Notes: generated by a model from the letters alone, not told the origin. 64,000 bases of DNA from Hsuehochloa calcarea (GCA_036346395.1 CM070602.1:15881098-15945097); one strand, 5' to 3'. Shown: positions 22,361 through 34,379, numbered from the stretch's first letter. A program made the numbers and translations.

Positions 22361-23398
22361 AATAAGTCCATTTTGCATCCTTTAGCTTTGCAAAAGTTCA
22401 TTTAATACCTTAAACTACAAAACCGAATATTTAACACTCCAAACTCACAAAACCAAGTCAACTTACACCCTTAGAGGGTTTTTGGACGACGGATTTACTA
22501 ACCGGGATCAAAGTTGGGGTGATTTTTACCATGTTGGAAGCTATGTCATCGTTTGTCCAAATAGGAGAAAGAAGGATGACGCGAAGAATGGAGAGAGAGA
22601 GAGAGAGAAAGAGAGAGGAGTAAGAAAAGGTTTGATGATGTGGATGCCAACATTCTTGAGTTGGATCCACGTCATCAAAACCTCCGATGTAAATTGACCC
22701 GATTTTGTAAGTTTTCTTGGGGGTTGTATACTACAAGAAAAATCACTCATAGAGACAGTTTTCTAGAGACACTTTCCAATATGTCTATAAAACATGAGTT
22801 TCATAGTTTAGAGACATTTTAAAAATCGTCCTAAAATTTTGTACACTAGAGGTGGGTTTGACACAATTTTGAGACGTTTCCTATTTTTGAGACACTCTCA
22901 AATTCGCCCGAAGTTTTTTTTGTGAAGACTTTTTTTAGACGTGGCTCTCTAGAGGCATTTCTATGTGGTTGATATGTGTTAAAAAAAAACTACATATAAA
23001 TATTGACAAAAATAAACAAGTGAGGTTGTGAGATTCAAGTGGTTAGGCAACAATGATAAAACAAGTATTCCCAAGAGGTCTAAAGTTCAAGGACCAACCT
23101 TTGCAAGGTTTTTTTTTTTCTAGTGGTTTGCTATGCTAGTAGCACAACTTAACGCGTTATGCAGTGTCTCTATTTCCTTAGAGACACAATAAAGCTTATC
23201 TATAAAATACCACAAAGAATGTAGAGGTGTTTTTAATAAAATGTCTCATCACTCGTAGCGACGTTGCATAGGCGCGCTTATGTGGTGTTAAAAAAACGTC
23301 TCTACAACAGTGCAGAGACACGAAAAAAATGCATCTTAAGAAAACACCTCTGCATAGGGTTGTGTTGTGGTAGTTGAGGGGTGTAAAATAGGCTTATT
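22361..23398. mobile_element. Fold-back (MULE/MITE-like) element split by a CACTA-like insertion
   Basis: The left end AATAAGTCCATTTTGCATCC is mirrored by the right end, whose reverse complement reads AATAAGCCTATTTTACACCC. The interior holds a GA-rich microsatellite (about 22589-22613) and no gene. A CACTA-like element (22729-23369) splits the right part, and removing it gives a continuous ..gggggttgtagttgagggg.. arm. Confidence 0.65.
22729..23369. mobile_element. Degenerate CACTA-like element
   Basis: The left end tactacaagaaaaatcactc resembles a CACTACAAGAAAA terminus with one change, and the right end ..ttgtgttgtg is a decayed mirror of it. A 3-bp direct repeat gta flanks it (22726-22728, 23370-23372), the size CACTA elements make. 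Short repeats of (t)agagacac / gtgtctcta are scattered through both sides as subterminal repeats. There is no transposase. Confidence 0.55.
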
Positions 23399-23842
23399 AA
23401 AAATTACAAAACAAATGTACTTTGTGATCTATATATGTATTAAATTTCAAGTACAAATTAAATCTATGTTGATAATTGGATACTTGAGAGTAATAAAAAC
23501 AACATAATTAGGATAATAAATCAAAAGGAAAATGAAAAGATACTATTCACATCAAAATTATCCTATTCCTATTCTTCTAACATATTTTAAGTTGAAGTTG
23601 AAATTCTAAAGGATATTACAAATTAAAACTTCATAAATTACATCAGCCGATTTTCGGAAGATCATATATATTGCTAACAGTTTGCATGATTGGAAGTGGT
23701 TGTTGCTTTGCACTAGATATGTCGCCATATCTAGTGAATACCGGCTAGATATCGAAACGGTAAACCCAGGCATGAAAGTTTCCAAAAATTATTTTAAAAA
23801 ATTGCCTGGCGTAGGGAAGTGCATGTTACACAAATTACAATA
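23399..23842. other. AT-rich intergenic stretch, nothing recognised
   Basis: No gene, clear repeat boundary or RNA gene is seen here. Confidence 0.4.
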
Positions 23843-26060
23843 CAGTGCTGCTAGCACACGCTATAGCAGTTTCATGGGGTTCCAGGTTTCGTGTCATTTC
23901 AAGTTTTACGTTTCATGAGATCTCAGGTTTCACTCATAGGGTTTCCTAAAGTTTCATGAGATTTCAGATTTCATGACATTTCAAGTTTCATGTTTCATGA
24001 CGTTTGAGGTTTGAGGTTCCATTGTGTTTTGTGAGATGTTCCATGCAGGTTTCAACAAGTTGCAAGAAAATTCAAGAGTTTCAACAAGTTTCAGAAAATA
24101 TTTCCAGGTTTCAGCAATTTCGCCAAAAAAATTCAAAAATTGATCAAAATCAAACAAGTTTCAAACATGTTCAGAGCCACGCCTACCCCCGACTAGCTAT
24201 CGTGCCATTGCTGCCAGCTGGGAGCCGCGACTCCACACCTCTGTCTTCGGCCACGAGCCGCGCTGCTCCTCCTACTACGCTGCCTCTGTCTCTGATGCTG
24301 AGTCGCACCATCGTCAATCCGTGAAACAGCGCCACCTCCATCGATGATGAGCAGCGTCGTTGCCTGCTCCTCCGGCCTCACCGCCTATGACTCCTGGAAC
24401 AAGACGCCCCTCCACCTCGCCGCAAAGCTGCGCCGCCGGCTCCTCCTTCGACCGTGAGCCCAGCGTCGACTCTATTCCTCCACCGGCTTGCGCGCCGCAT
24501 CAACTCCTCCTCTGCCGTCCGCCTTGGATCCAAGCGAGAGAGAAAGAGGAGAGCAAGAGGACAAGACAAGGTGGCTGGATCAAGAGAATGGAGTGAGAGG
24601 AATGATAAAATGAAGGGATAAGGTGGAGGTGGGACAAATTAGGTGCGTTCGATGGTTTGGATCAGACGGACACGAGCTATACCGTTAGTTCGCTAGAAAA
24701 TGCTATAACATTTTCTAGTATTTATATATATAATATATGAGTGCTGCTAGCTCATGCAATAGCGTTTAAATGCATTCCAACACTACAACAATTTCATGGG
24801 GATTCATAAGGTTTCATGGGGTTTTAGGTTTCATGTAAATTCACAGCAAGTTTCAAACACTAAAACTATATGAGTGCTGCTAGGTCATGCTGTAGCGTTG
24901 AAACGCATTCCAACGCTATAGCAATTTCATGGGATTTCAAGTTTCATGCAAATTCACAGCATGTTTCAAACACTAAAACTTGAATTTTTAAGATTTGAAT
25001 TTGAAACCCGAGGGTTTCAACATGTTTCAAATTTGGAACTTGATGTTTCAAATCCAAAATTTGAAGTTTCAAGGAGTTTCAGTTGAAGTTTCAAAATATG
25101 AGATTTGAGTTTCAAATTTGAAACTTGAGGTTTAAACAAGTTTCAAACCTAAACTTGACGTTTCAATGAGTTTCAAGTCTGAAATTTCAAGTTTTGATTG
25201 AATATTCAAAATATGAAGTTTCAGTGAGTTTCAAATCCCAAAATAAGTTCCATGAAGTTTTAGCAAGTTTCATGTGTGTTTCATCTAGTTTCAAAGAAGT
25301 TTCAACTACTTTAAAAAAAAGTCCCACCCTTTCATACAAAGTATCAGCAAATTTCGACAAAAACAACAAACAAAATCGAAACAATATTAAAATAGCTCTC
25401 TCCCACATCTCTCTTCACCACTAGCTCTTCCCCAGCTCCGGCCCAGCGGCTTTCCTCCCACTCCGCCCTGACGCCGCCGCCACCATGGATCCGCCTGCTA
25501 CCGCCCAAGCCAGAGGTTCGCGTCGCTGGTCCAAGCTCTACACGCTGCCGTTGGATCCCGGGGTCCCGAGCTACATTGCTGCCAGATCCTACCGTTCGAG
25601 CTCGCCGGCTCATCGGACGTGGGGACGAGAGAGATATGACAACAAGGATGGGGGTCGCAGGTGTTGGATCAATGGGGAGATACGACAGCAAGGATTGGGA
25701 TCATCACGGATGACAGGGTCACTGCTATGTTCGCTCACTGTGCCCTACATGCCGACCCTAGTCGCCATGCCCGTGCGTCGTCCCGCACACCGGTGGCTGG
25801 GAAGGGGTTGCCTAGGAGGAGAGCTCGCTCGCCACACCCCACGTGTCCGCCTTTGTCGCCATGCCTATGTGCTGGAAACCTAATAGGAGATGACGAAGAG
25901 AGCGAGAGAAGTGTTGTATGCGAGTGCGGATCGAGTTGGGGCTAGGTGGAGGGAGTGCCTTAGGATGCATGCGACAGCGACTAGATCAAACAGATATTTG
26001 CTATACTGTTGTTTTGGAGAGGAACACAATAGTGTTTTGTAGTATTTATGATAATATACA
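23843..26060. repeat. Repeated modules rich in GTTTCA, each with a GC-rich gene-like block
   Basis: The phrase gtgctgctag..catgc.atagcg occurs at 23843, 24741 and 24873 and starts tracts packed with TTTCATG and TTTCAA words. Two of the tracts run into GC-rich blocks (24180-24600 and 25430-25890). Each block is followed by a similar AT-rich tail containing 'tgctat..c.ttttctagtatttat' (24700-24725) or 'tgttttgtagtatttat' (26030-26050). The layout suggests a partly duplicated, non-autonomous transposon that picked up GC-rich sequence. I recognise no protein in the GC-rich blocks. Terminal repeats and target duplications were not established. Confidence 0.45.
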
Positions 26061-27058
26061 GCCGTGTAAAATTTCAAAATCAAACTCAATTACATTGCAT
26101 GATATGAAAAGAAATTCTACATAACAGCGCAAAGTCACTTTTCATGCAAAATTTGCTTTTTTCATATATTGCAAATACTTAGTTTGATCTTGAAATTTTA
26201 TAGGGAATATAGAACATACCTGCCCGTACATCTGGTAATGTTTGAGAATTTTTCGAAACTTTGGCATCTGGTTTTCATGGATTTTTAATATTTTCCGGTT
26301 TTCACAAGATATTTCGCTTACACATGCCTATGCCTTTGTACGCAAAGCAACTCACGATGAAAAAAAAACCACAGCCTCTCTTTTTTGGGCATGCATATAT
26401 CACGCGCCTTGATCAAAGTTGCAGAAAGCATGGGCTCGATCGATCATGAGCTCGCAATTAAGCCTGGACCAGCTTCGAGAAAAAATGTATGGCATGCATT
26501 TCGCAAATGTCACGATGATGATGAGCACCACAACCTCCGTGGCCATGATCACACACATACACACATGCATACCATAGCAACGATGATAGGCAATCATCTG
26601 TCAGTAATGCGTGACGGTTGAGACGCAGAAATTAACTGCATACTTAGTGCCACAACTTTCTGAACTTTTGTCATCTGTTGGAATGATTTCTCTGTAGTGT
26701 AGTTTCATGATGGGTTGCGACAGGGAAATTGCACCGGCCACAACTTGCCTAGCTTCTGTCTGAGAAACCTCACATTCAGAAAGAACCAAAGCTTGTAGAG
26801 CATTGTTGACACTTCAACTGCAACAATGATGATTCTTCCTTGCGTCTGTGTAGTCTCGGCTCGACGAGCCTGACAAGTCTGTACATGCATCAGGTCCCCG
26901 TGGTTACACAGCTAGCTCCAGTCCAAAGCAATGAGTCTCTGCATTGCAGACCTGCAAGTGGCCTTAATTTGCTTCAGTAATTTCCTTTAATTTTCTTGAG
27001 GGGAGATTTCCTTTAATTACTGATCGTAAGTAAAATCTGAATTTATCGTAAGGCAGTG
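26061..27058. other. Intergenic stretch with a weak - strand frame
   Basis: On the - strand a frame of about 60 codons (26789-26601, with ALVLSECEVSQTEARQ) can be read. Part of it overlaps another short open frame (26890-26705). It has no recognised motif. It might be a degraded exon or chance. The rest holds nothing I can name. Confidence 0.3.
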
Positions 27059-27063
27059 GTACC
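27059..27063. repeat. Target-site duplication, left copy (gtacc)
   Basis: gtacc precedes the 5' LTR of the copia element and is repeated at 33386-33390 after its 3' LTR. This marks both ends exactly. Confidence 0.95.
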
Positions 27064-27525
27064 TGTTGGGTTGATCTCGGTAACAACCTCCGAGAAATCA
27101 GGGACTATGCCCACTACGCGCCCTGATCGGGGGCGAAACCAACGTATTGGTTTCGGTCCAGTCCACCAGCGTCATATAAAAATGTGTTGGACTCGGCAAG
27201 CCACTGCATCGCTCTAGGCTATTCAAGTCCAAAAACAGATCCGATCTATAAGGGCGTTTTGGTGGGCGAAGATCGAAGACCATTCGGCATCACCGTGACA
27301 CCGCCGGTCGACCTCAGTCGCTACTTTCGACTACACACCGCCTCAGGCCGACGCATCTGTGCACCCCCACATCTTCACCGACCCCGGCCAACTATCAGTC
27401 ACGATGGCATCTTCAGGATCGGGTAAAAGTTTTCGTTTCCGCACTAATGTTTTGTGTTGCGTGTTCAATGATTGAGCTAGGATTGATGTTGTTAGATTAT
27501 GTTAAGCCTCAGTTTTATTCTAATA
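27064..27525 (+). repeat. 5' LTR of the copia element
   Basis: 462 bp, starting TGTTGGGTTGATCTCGG and ending ..tattctaata. It contains a TATA box (tataaaa, 27175-27181) that would drive the genomic transcript. It carries 21 bp (around 27240-27265, 'ccgatctataaggg') that the 3' LTR lacks. Confidence 0.95.
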
Positions 27526-27527
27526 TT

Positions 27528-27542
27528 TGGTATCAGAGCAAC
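27528..27542 (+). other. Primer-binding site, initiator tRNA-Met type
   Basis: tggtatcagagcaac lies two bases after the 5' LTR. It is complementary to the 3' end of plant initiator tRNA-Met, the usual primer of copia reverse transcription. Confidence 0.9.
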
Positions 27543-28684
27543 CTAGTTCATCTTGAACCCTATCAGTCCCGACCGAAGGTTAAACTTGCCCAGATCTAAT
27601 GTTTAAAGGGCTCGGTTTAGCACTTAGAAGGAGGGGACTTAAGCATTTTTGTAAAACCCTAACAAAAATCCCGAAAATCCCCAAATCAGAACCCTAAGTT
27701 ACGACCTCTCAAAAACTTAGATCGAAGATAAAAAAGGAGCGGCGGATATACTTACGGTTTTTGTAGATCTGGAGCCCGCTCCGGTCTAGGGCACCGCCGT
27801 ATCTCCACTCGACGACTGTGCGCGCGACCTCGGTCGCACGTGCGTGCCGGCGAGGAGAGCTGCGGGGGCGCCGCCTCTTCATGCCGCTCTGCCTTATGCC
27901 GCCATTTCCGCTCCTCGCTCTCCCCCTCGCTGTCGCAGTTGCGGTTGCCGCTCTCCGCCCGCTCCTCGCGTGCGTCTCCGCCGACGCCTCGGCCGCGCGT
28001 TTTCTTCGGGGAGAAATTGGGAAAACTGATTAGGGTTAGGGTTTCCGCCGTTCGGCCAATTTTTATACGGCGCGATCTTCACTCTCAGCCGTCCGATTCA
28101 ATCCGATGGCTCGCGTCGATTCTTCGGCCGGAAGTGTTAGGGCGGAGCGATCTCGGCCGGTCCATTCAGATCCGATGGCTCTCGCGCGTCTCGGGATTTT
28201 GGGCCTCAGGCACTGATGGGCCGACCGCGTTTTTTGAGTGGGCCGAACACGGGAAGGAGCTGGGCCGAGCACAGGCCGAAGCAAAGCACTGTTCATGAGC
28301 CGCACAGTGCGATTTTCTTTTTCTAAATGATTCATTATTATTATTATTGTTTAAGTTTTGTGCACTATTTTTTAATTAATGATAATTGCTCAAGTAACAG
28401 TGTGTCATTGTTTCTAATTAAAATTGAACCAATGAGATATTTTAATTAGAGATTTTTATGATTTATTTTGGCATTATGTATACACATGATTACATACTTA
28501 CCAACGTTGTTTGTAATCATATGTCGTCATATTAATTGTTGAAGTTCTTTTCATTTTCTGCCCAATGGTGATATGAATTAGAACTGTAGTTTTGCATGTT
28601 ATTAATCAGACCAATGTAGGGTTAATTGCATGTAATATTTTTTTATGTTATTTCTAATTTTTCCCTGTATTTTAATGTTCAGCA

Positions 28685-31600
28685 ATGAATGCTTCGAATG
28701 TTGCCGCTACAATTGACAACATTGAATAGCTTACGGGAACCAACTTTTCCGCTTGGAAAGAAAGAATTTCAGTTGTCCTTGGAGTTCTGGACCTTGATTA
28801 TGCATTAAGGGTGCCCGCTCCCGTTTCCCCCACCGTCGGTGAGGATAATTATGATGAGAAAAAGAAAACTTATGATGCTAATGCTGAAAAAAGGGAGCGG
28901 TCCATCTGTCTGTCGTTAATGATCATGAAGACCTCTATCTCAGTTGAGTATCTGGCTTCAGTTGAGGAGAAATTCAAAGGCTCCACTAAGGTTTATGCCA
29001 GTACTTTAATCCAGATACTTTTATCCACTAAATATGACGGGTCCAGCAGCATAAGAGAGCATATCATGATGATGACTGATATGGCTGGAAAACTCAAGGG
29101 CATGGACATGGAGATATCTGATGGTTTCCTAGTCCACTTTATAATGACTTCTCTTCCTTCTGAGTACACTACTTTTAAGATAAATTACAATACTCAGAAA
29201 GATAAATGGAGCATGAGCGATTTAATCGCCATGTGTGTCCAGGAGGAAGAAAGGATAAGGACCGAAAAGAAAGATTTTGTGAATCAAGTTGGCGGTCCTA
29301 GCAAAAGGAAGTTCTCAAGGGACTTCAAATCCAAGAAAAGGCTGCACTACTCTCCTAATTCAGATAAATCAGGGCCTAAGGTGCAAAATACACCTAAGCC
29401 CTATGTTGCTCCTGCTAAAGCACCTAATGAGAATGCATGTCACTTCTGCAAGGAGCCAGGGCATTTCCAGAAGGATTGTGTTGGTTTTCTAAAGTGGCTC
29501 GCCAAGAAGGGTAATGATTCTATAATGTTCATTGATGAAACTCTTTATGCTGATTTTTCCCTTAAATCTTGGTGGATTGACTCAGGTGCAACTGTGCACG
29601 TTACCAACTCTTTACAGGTATTCCATACCGCGAGAACACTAAGAAAGGGGGAGCGAAGTCTTAGAGTCGCGGATGGAAAAGAAGTCGAAGTGGAATCAGT
29701 TGGTTCTGTTTCATTAGTTTTAAATAGCGGCTTCACACTTCGTCTTAATAATGTAGTCTTTGTTCCTTCCATTAGGAGGAATTTAATTTCAGTTTCTTTA
29801 TTAGACGATGATAGATTTAAATATAATTTTGGTAACAATAAATGTGTTATCACTTTTAATTCAGATGATGTTGGTCTTATTGTTAGACAAGACAAGATCT
29901 ATATGCTTTTCCTTAATGAATGACCTATATCTTTGAATGTGTGTGATACTAAGCGTAAAAAGAATAACGAGACTTCTTCGAAACTGTGGCACTGTCGTTT
30001 AGGCCACATTTTGAAGGGGAGAATGGAGCGTCTCATTAAGGAAGAGATTCTCCAACCATTAGATTTCTCTGACTCAGACCACTGCATTGATTGCATTAAA
30101 GGAAAATATATAAAGAAAATAAAGAAGGGAGCAACTCGCAGCATAGGACTATTAGAGTTAATTCATACTGATTTTTGTGGTCCTTTTCCTGTGACATCAG
30201 TGGATGGTTTTGATTCTTTCATCACATTCACTGATGATTTATCTCGTTATGGTTATATTTTTCCCATTAAGGACCGATCTGAGTCACTTGATAAATTCAA
30301 GATATTTAAGGCTGAAGTTGAAAATCAGCACAACCTAAGAATTAAAGTGGTAAGATCGGACCGTGGGGGAGAATATTATGGGAGACATGCCCCTTATGGC
30401 CAAATTCCTGTCCCTTTCGCTAAGTTTCTTCAGGAAAATAGCATTGTTGTCCAATATTCTACACCAGGTGAATCTCAGCAGAATGGGGTAGCTGGGAGAC
30501 GCAACCGTACACTTATGGATATGGTACGGAGTATGCTTAGCTATTCTAGTTTATCAACTGGTTTGTGGATGGAGGCACTAAAGACAGTCGCACATATCCT
30601 TAATCGGGTTCCCAGTAAATCAGTACCTAAGACACCTTATGAATTATGGATTGGGAGAAAACCGAGTTTGAAATATTTAAGAGTGTGGGGTTGTCGTGCT
30701 GAAGCTAAGATATTTAATCCACATATTGGAAAATTAGATCCTAAGACAGTAAGTTGCCATTTTATTGGGTACCCTGAAAGATCTAAAGGGTATCGGTTTT
30801 GTTGTCCTGATAGGACAACTAAGTTTGTAGAAATAAGACACGCTGTGTTCTTAGAAAATAACGAGGACCTAGAGCCTAGAAAAATAGATCTTGAAGAGAA
30901 GCGGGTTTACGTTCCTTCACCGCTTATCCCAGAGACTTTTATTCTTGCGCTTCAGGTGGTTGCACCTCCAGTACAAAATACTGTTGATGCACCCACTGTT
31001 GAGGTCTCTGAAACTCCTAATGTCATACCTAATGATGAGCCTCAGCAGTCTCCTACGCCTCAGTAGCCTCCTGCAATAGTTGCTGAACCTATTAGAAGAT
31101 CACAGCGAGAGAGAAGATCTCCCATCCCAAATGATTATGTTGTTTACATGAATGAGGATATTAATGATATAGGGAAGGTAGATGATCCCACCACTTATAA
31201 GGAAGCCATGATGAGTGAACATTCTCCTAAGTGGCTTGATGCCATGAAGGATGAATTAAAGTCTATGAGCACTAATGATGTATGGGACTTAGTAGAAATT
31301 CCTGACCGAGTCAAAACAGTAGGCTGTAAATGGGTCTACAAAACCAAGCATGACTCTAAGGGAAATATCGAAAGGTTCAAAGAAAGACTCGTAGAAAAAG
31401 GCTTCTCACAAAGAGATGAGATTGATTATAATGACACCTTTTCTCTTGTCTCAACTAAGGATTCATTCAGAATCGTTATGGCACTTGTAGCTCATTATGA
31501 TTTAGAGCTACATCAGATGGATGTTAAGACGGCATTCCTTAATGGCGATTTGCAAGAAAATATTTTCATAACTCAACCGAAAGGTTTTGTCGTGGAGAGC

Positions 31601-32755
31601 AAGGAGCATATGGGATGTCAACTTAAGAAATCTATTTATGGCTTAAAACAAGCATCGAGGCAGTGGTACCTCAAATTTGATAAAGTTATAAGAAATTTTG
31701 GATTTAAGGAAAATAAAGTTGATAACTGCATATATGTTAAGTTCAAGGGGAGTAAATTCACCACCTTAGTGCTTTATGTGAATGATATCTTATTGGCTAG
31801 CAGCGATAAGGATATGTTGTTTGAGACCAAGAGATTTCTTTCATCCAATTTTGATATGAAGGATCTCGGTGATGCCTCTTACGTTCTTGGCATTGAAATT
31901 CACCAAGACAGGTCCAAAGGAGTATTAGGTTTGTCTCAAAAGGCATACGTTGACAGAGTACTAAAGAGATACAATATGCATAAGTGCTCTAGTTCACCTG
32001 CTCCTATTGTTAAGGGCGATAAGTTTGGGACATTTCAATGTCCAAGGAAACAATATGAGACTGATCAGATGAAGTCGGTTCCTTATGCTTCAGCTGTCGA
32101 AAGCATTATGTATGCTCAAGTAAGCACACGCCCTGATTTAGCTTTTATAACCGGAATGCTTGGCAGATATTAGTCAAATCCAGGACCGGACCACTGGAAG
32201 GTCGTTAAGAAAGTCTTGCGTTATATGCAAGCTACTAAGCATCTCATGCTCACATATAAGAATTTTGATAACCTTGAAGTTATTGGTTATTCAGATTCAG
32301 ATTTTGCGGGATGTGTTGATACTAAGAAATCCACGTCAGGTTATATCTTCACACTCGCTGGAGGAGCTATCTCGTGGAAAAGCTCCAAACAAACCCTTAC
32401 GGCATCTTCAACGATGCAACCTGTGTTTGTGGCATGTTATGAGGCTACCAGGCAGGTTGTATGGCTTAAGAACTTTATTCTGGGTCTTAGAGTGGTAGAC
32501 AGCATTTCTAAACCACTCACCTTATACTGCGCTAACAAACCCGCAGTCTTTTATGCGAGTAACAACAAGTCGAGTGCTGCTGCCAAACACATTGACATTA
32601 AGTATCATGTTGTGAAAGATAGAATCCAAGATCAAACCATTAGTATCAAGCATATTAGTACTAAGTCAATGCTTGCGGATCCGCTTACTAAAGGCTTACC
32701 ACCCAATATATTTCGTGATCATGTTGCCGGCATGGATTTATTGGAAAGCCTCTGA
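28685..32755 (+). pseudogene. copia gag-pol polyprotein, four in-frame stops
   Basis: One reading frame runs from ATG 28685 to TGA 32753-32755 without a frameshift, but it is interrupted by TAG 28727, TGA 29921, TAG 31064 and TAG 32171. In order it shows a gag (UBN2-type) region, a CCHC zinc knuckle (29438-29479), and a protease with its DSGA motif (about 29580). The integrase follows, with an HHCC zinc finger (about 29985-30105) and the catalytic core, then reverse transcriptase (31250-32150) and RNase H (32270-32700). Besides the stops, three catalytic sites have changed. The integrase glutamate codon is GGG at 30494. The second position pair of the RT YVDD box reads ND (AAT at 31781). The RNase H region lacks its usual acidic residue near 32417. 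The element cannot supply its own proteins. The stops look like C-to-T changes. Confidence 0.93.
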
Positions 32756-32933
32756 TTTTGGATAAAAGGACCTTAAAACAAACCATCTCCCATTAAGTAT
32801 AATGAATATCCATCTCAAAATGTAATAGTACACTATAGGTACTGGGGTTGTATGGCACTTTATTGGCCATGCCACACATTACCTTGGTATGCTGTTTCAT
32901 TGAGAATGGACTTATGATGTTAGCCTTACGATC

Positions 32934-32944
32934 AAAGGAGAGAA
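32934..32944 (+). other. Polypurine tract of the copia element
   Basis: aaaggagagaa directly precedes the 3' LTR and would prime plus-strand DNA synthesis. Confidence 0.85.
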
Positions 32945-33385
32945 TGTTGGGTTGATCTCGGTAACAACCTCCGAGAAATCAGGGGCTATGCCCACTACGC
33001 GCCCTGATCGGGGGCGAAACCAACGTATTGGTTTCGGTCCCGTCCACCAGCGCCATATAAAAATGTGTTGGACTCGGCAAGCCACTGCATCGCTCTAAGC
33101 TATTCAAGCCCAAAAACATATCTGGGCGAAGATCGAAGACCGTTCGACATCACCGTGACACCGCCGGTCGACCTCCGTCGCTTCTTTCGACTACACACCG
33201 CCTCAGGCCGATGCATCTGTGCACCCCCACATCTTCACCGACCCCGGCCAACTATCAGTCACGATGGCATCTTCAAGATCGGGTAAGAGTTTTCGTTTCC
33301 GCACTAATGTTTTGTGTTGCGTGTTCAATGATTGAGCTAGGGTTGATGTTGTTAGATTATGTTAAGCCTCAGTTTTATTCTAATA
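32945..33385 (+). repeat. 3' LTR of the copia element
   Basis: 441 bp, colinear with the 5' LTR except for a 21-bp deletion after 'caaaaacatatct' and scattered substitutions. The TATA box is preserved (33056-33062). It is followed by the right target duplication gtacc (33386-33390). Confidence 0.95.
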
Positions 33386-33390
33386 GTACC

Positions 33391-33888
33391 ACCCGGTTTA
33401 TGGCACCATCACCATTCAGTTAGCTATTGCTATGTTTTACTGAATACTCCCTAGTTTCAGGCTTACAGAAACACAGCTAAAAATCCACATGATAGGTAAA
33501 CTAGTCCCAAAGAAAAATGCAGCAGAATAACGGTACCTTATTGCTCGAACAATCTAACTCCATAGATCATGTGCAAGAACTTATTTGTCGGATAACCAGT
33601 ATCAGTCGAGTGTGTGATGTCATACTGAACTTTAGGATGCTCTGTTCCTGCTGTGTTAGTTCACTCACTGCATTTATTGTTTCTTTCTATCCTTGTGGCA
33701 AGCATCAGTGCAGGAGCAGGACATGCCTGAGTGGCTGAATTTACCTAGCTGGAAGTTTTACTTATACCGCGGTTTCCATTTTGTAAACAAAAATAAACTA
33801 GAGTACATTACATCTCGCTTGTATCTTTTAGAGATATGTTAGAGATAGGGACTCTTTTGTATTCCTTATCTACCTTTTGTATTGCCTT
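33391..33888. other. Sequence between two copia elements; possible exon remnant
   Basis: An acceptor-like ..catcagtgcag at about 33711 is followed by an open + frame starting EQDMPEWLNLPSWKFY (from 33712) and ending at about 33840 with TGT TAG. It could be the last exon of a lost gene, but I recognise no family and the upstream exons are not visible. This is original flanking DNA: it continues the sequence before 27059 when the copia element is removed. Confidence 0.3.
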
Positions 33889-33893
33889 ATCTT

Positions 33894-34335
33894 TGTTAGA
33901 CCATGTGGACTGGTCATGAAAGACCAAGTGGATTGGTCGTAAATTTTGTGATAATGAATAATTGACTTTTAGGTTGCTTTGATATTTACATGTGTGAAAG
34001 TTTTGGCTGTTGGAATATTCAGTCTGAGTGGTCAGATCATGTCTTGTATTAGGTGGTCCACATAGTGATACTTGATGATCCCTTTTGACTGGACTTCGAG
34101 TACTATAGCTCCATGTACTGTAGCTCCGAGTATCGAGTGGTAGAGCTCCGAGTACCTAGTAGGGGACTCAGTCGTAAGTCGAGGTGTGTACCGAATACGA
34201 AGGATAGTCGAAGTCGCATGGTCGGAAGCTACAATGCATAGTCGAAGGTCAAAAGCTACAGTGACTGGCCGATAGTCGAAGCTATAGTGACTGGTCGATG
34301 GTCGACGCTACAGTGAATGGTCGGTGGTTGGTACT
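33894..34335 (+). repeat. Truncated 5' LTR of the decayed copia element
   Basis: It aligns with 40575-42500 of the 3' LTR once the CACTA insertion is removed. Its last 100 bp consist of a 26-bp tandem unit, 'gctacagtgactggtcgata' with small changes, repeated three times. The match to the 3' LTR fades near 34335 and pol-derived sequence begins soon after. Confidence 0.8.
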
Positions 34336-34379
34336 AAGATACCGACGACTGTTCGTGCTTTGTAGGCTCGTCACAAGAG

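Larger units (their letters stand above)
27064..33385 (+). mobile_element. Full-length Ty1-copia LTR retrotransposon, coding region broken
   Basis: The 6,322-bp element has LTRs at 27064-27525 and 32945-33385, a tRNA-Met-type primer site at 27528 and a purine tract just before the 3' LTR. A 5-bp target duplication (gtacc) flanks it. Integrase precedes reverse transcriptase in the single gag-pol frame, which defines the copia order. A leader of about 1.15 kb lies between the primer site and gag; its GC-rich part (27780-28300) holds no gene. By eye the LTRs differ at roughly 16 positions plus one 21-bp deletion in the 3' copy, that is about 96% identity, so the insertion is moderately young. 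Confidence 0.95.

Noticed and set aside
27528..27542. tRNA-like sequence tggtatcagagc (also at 62878-62889)
   Set aside because: It is a retrotransposon primer-binding site beside an LTR, not a tRNA gene; no cloverleaf surrounds it.
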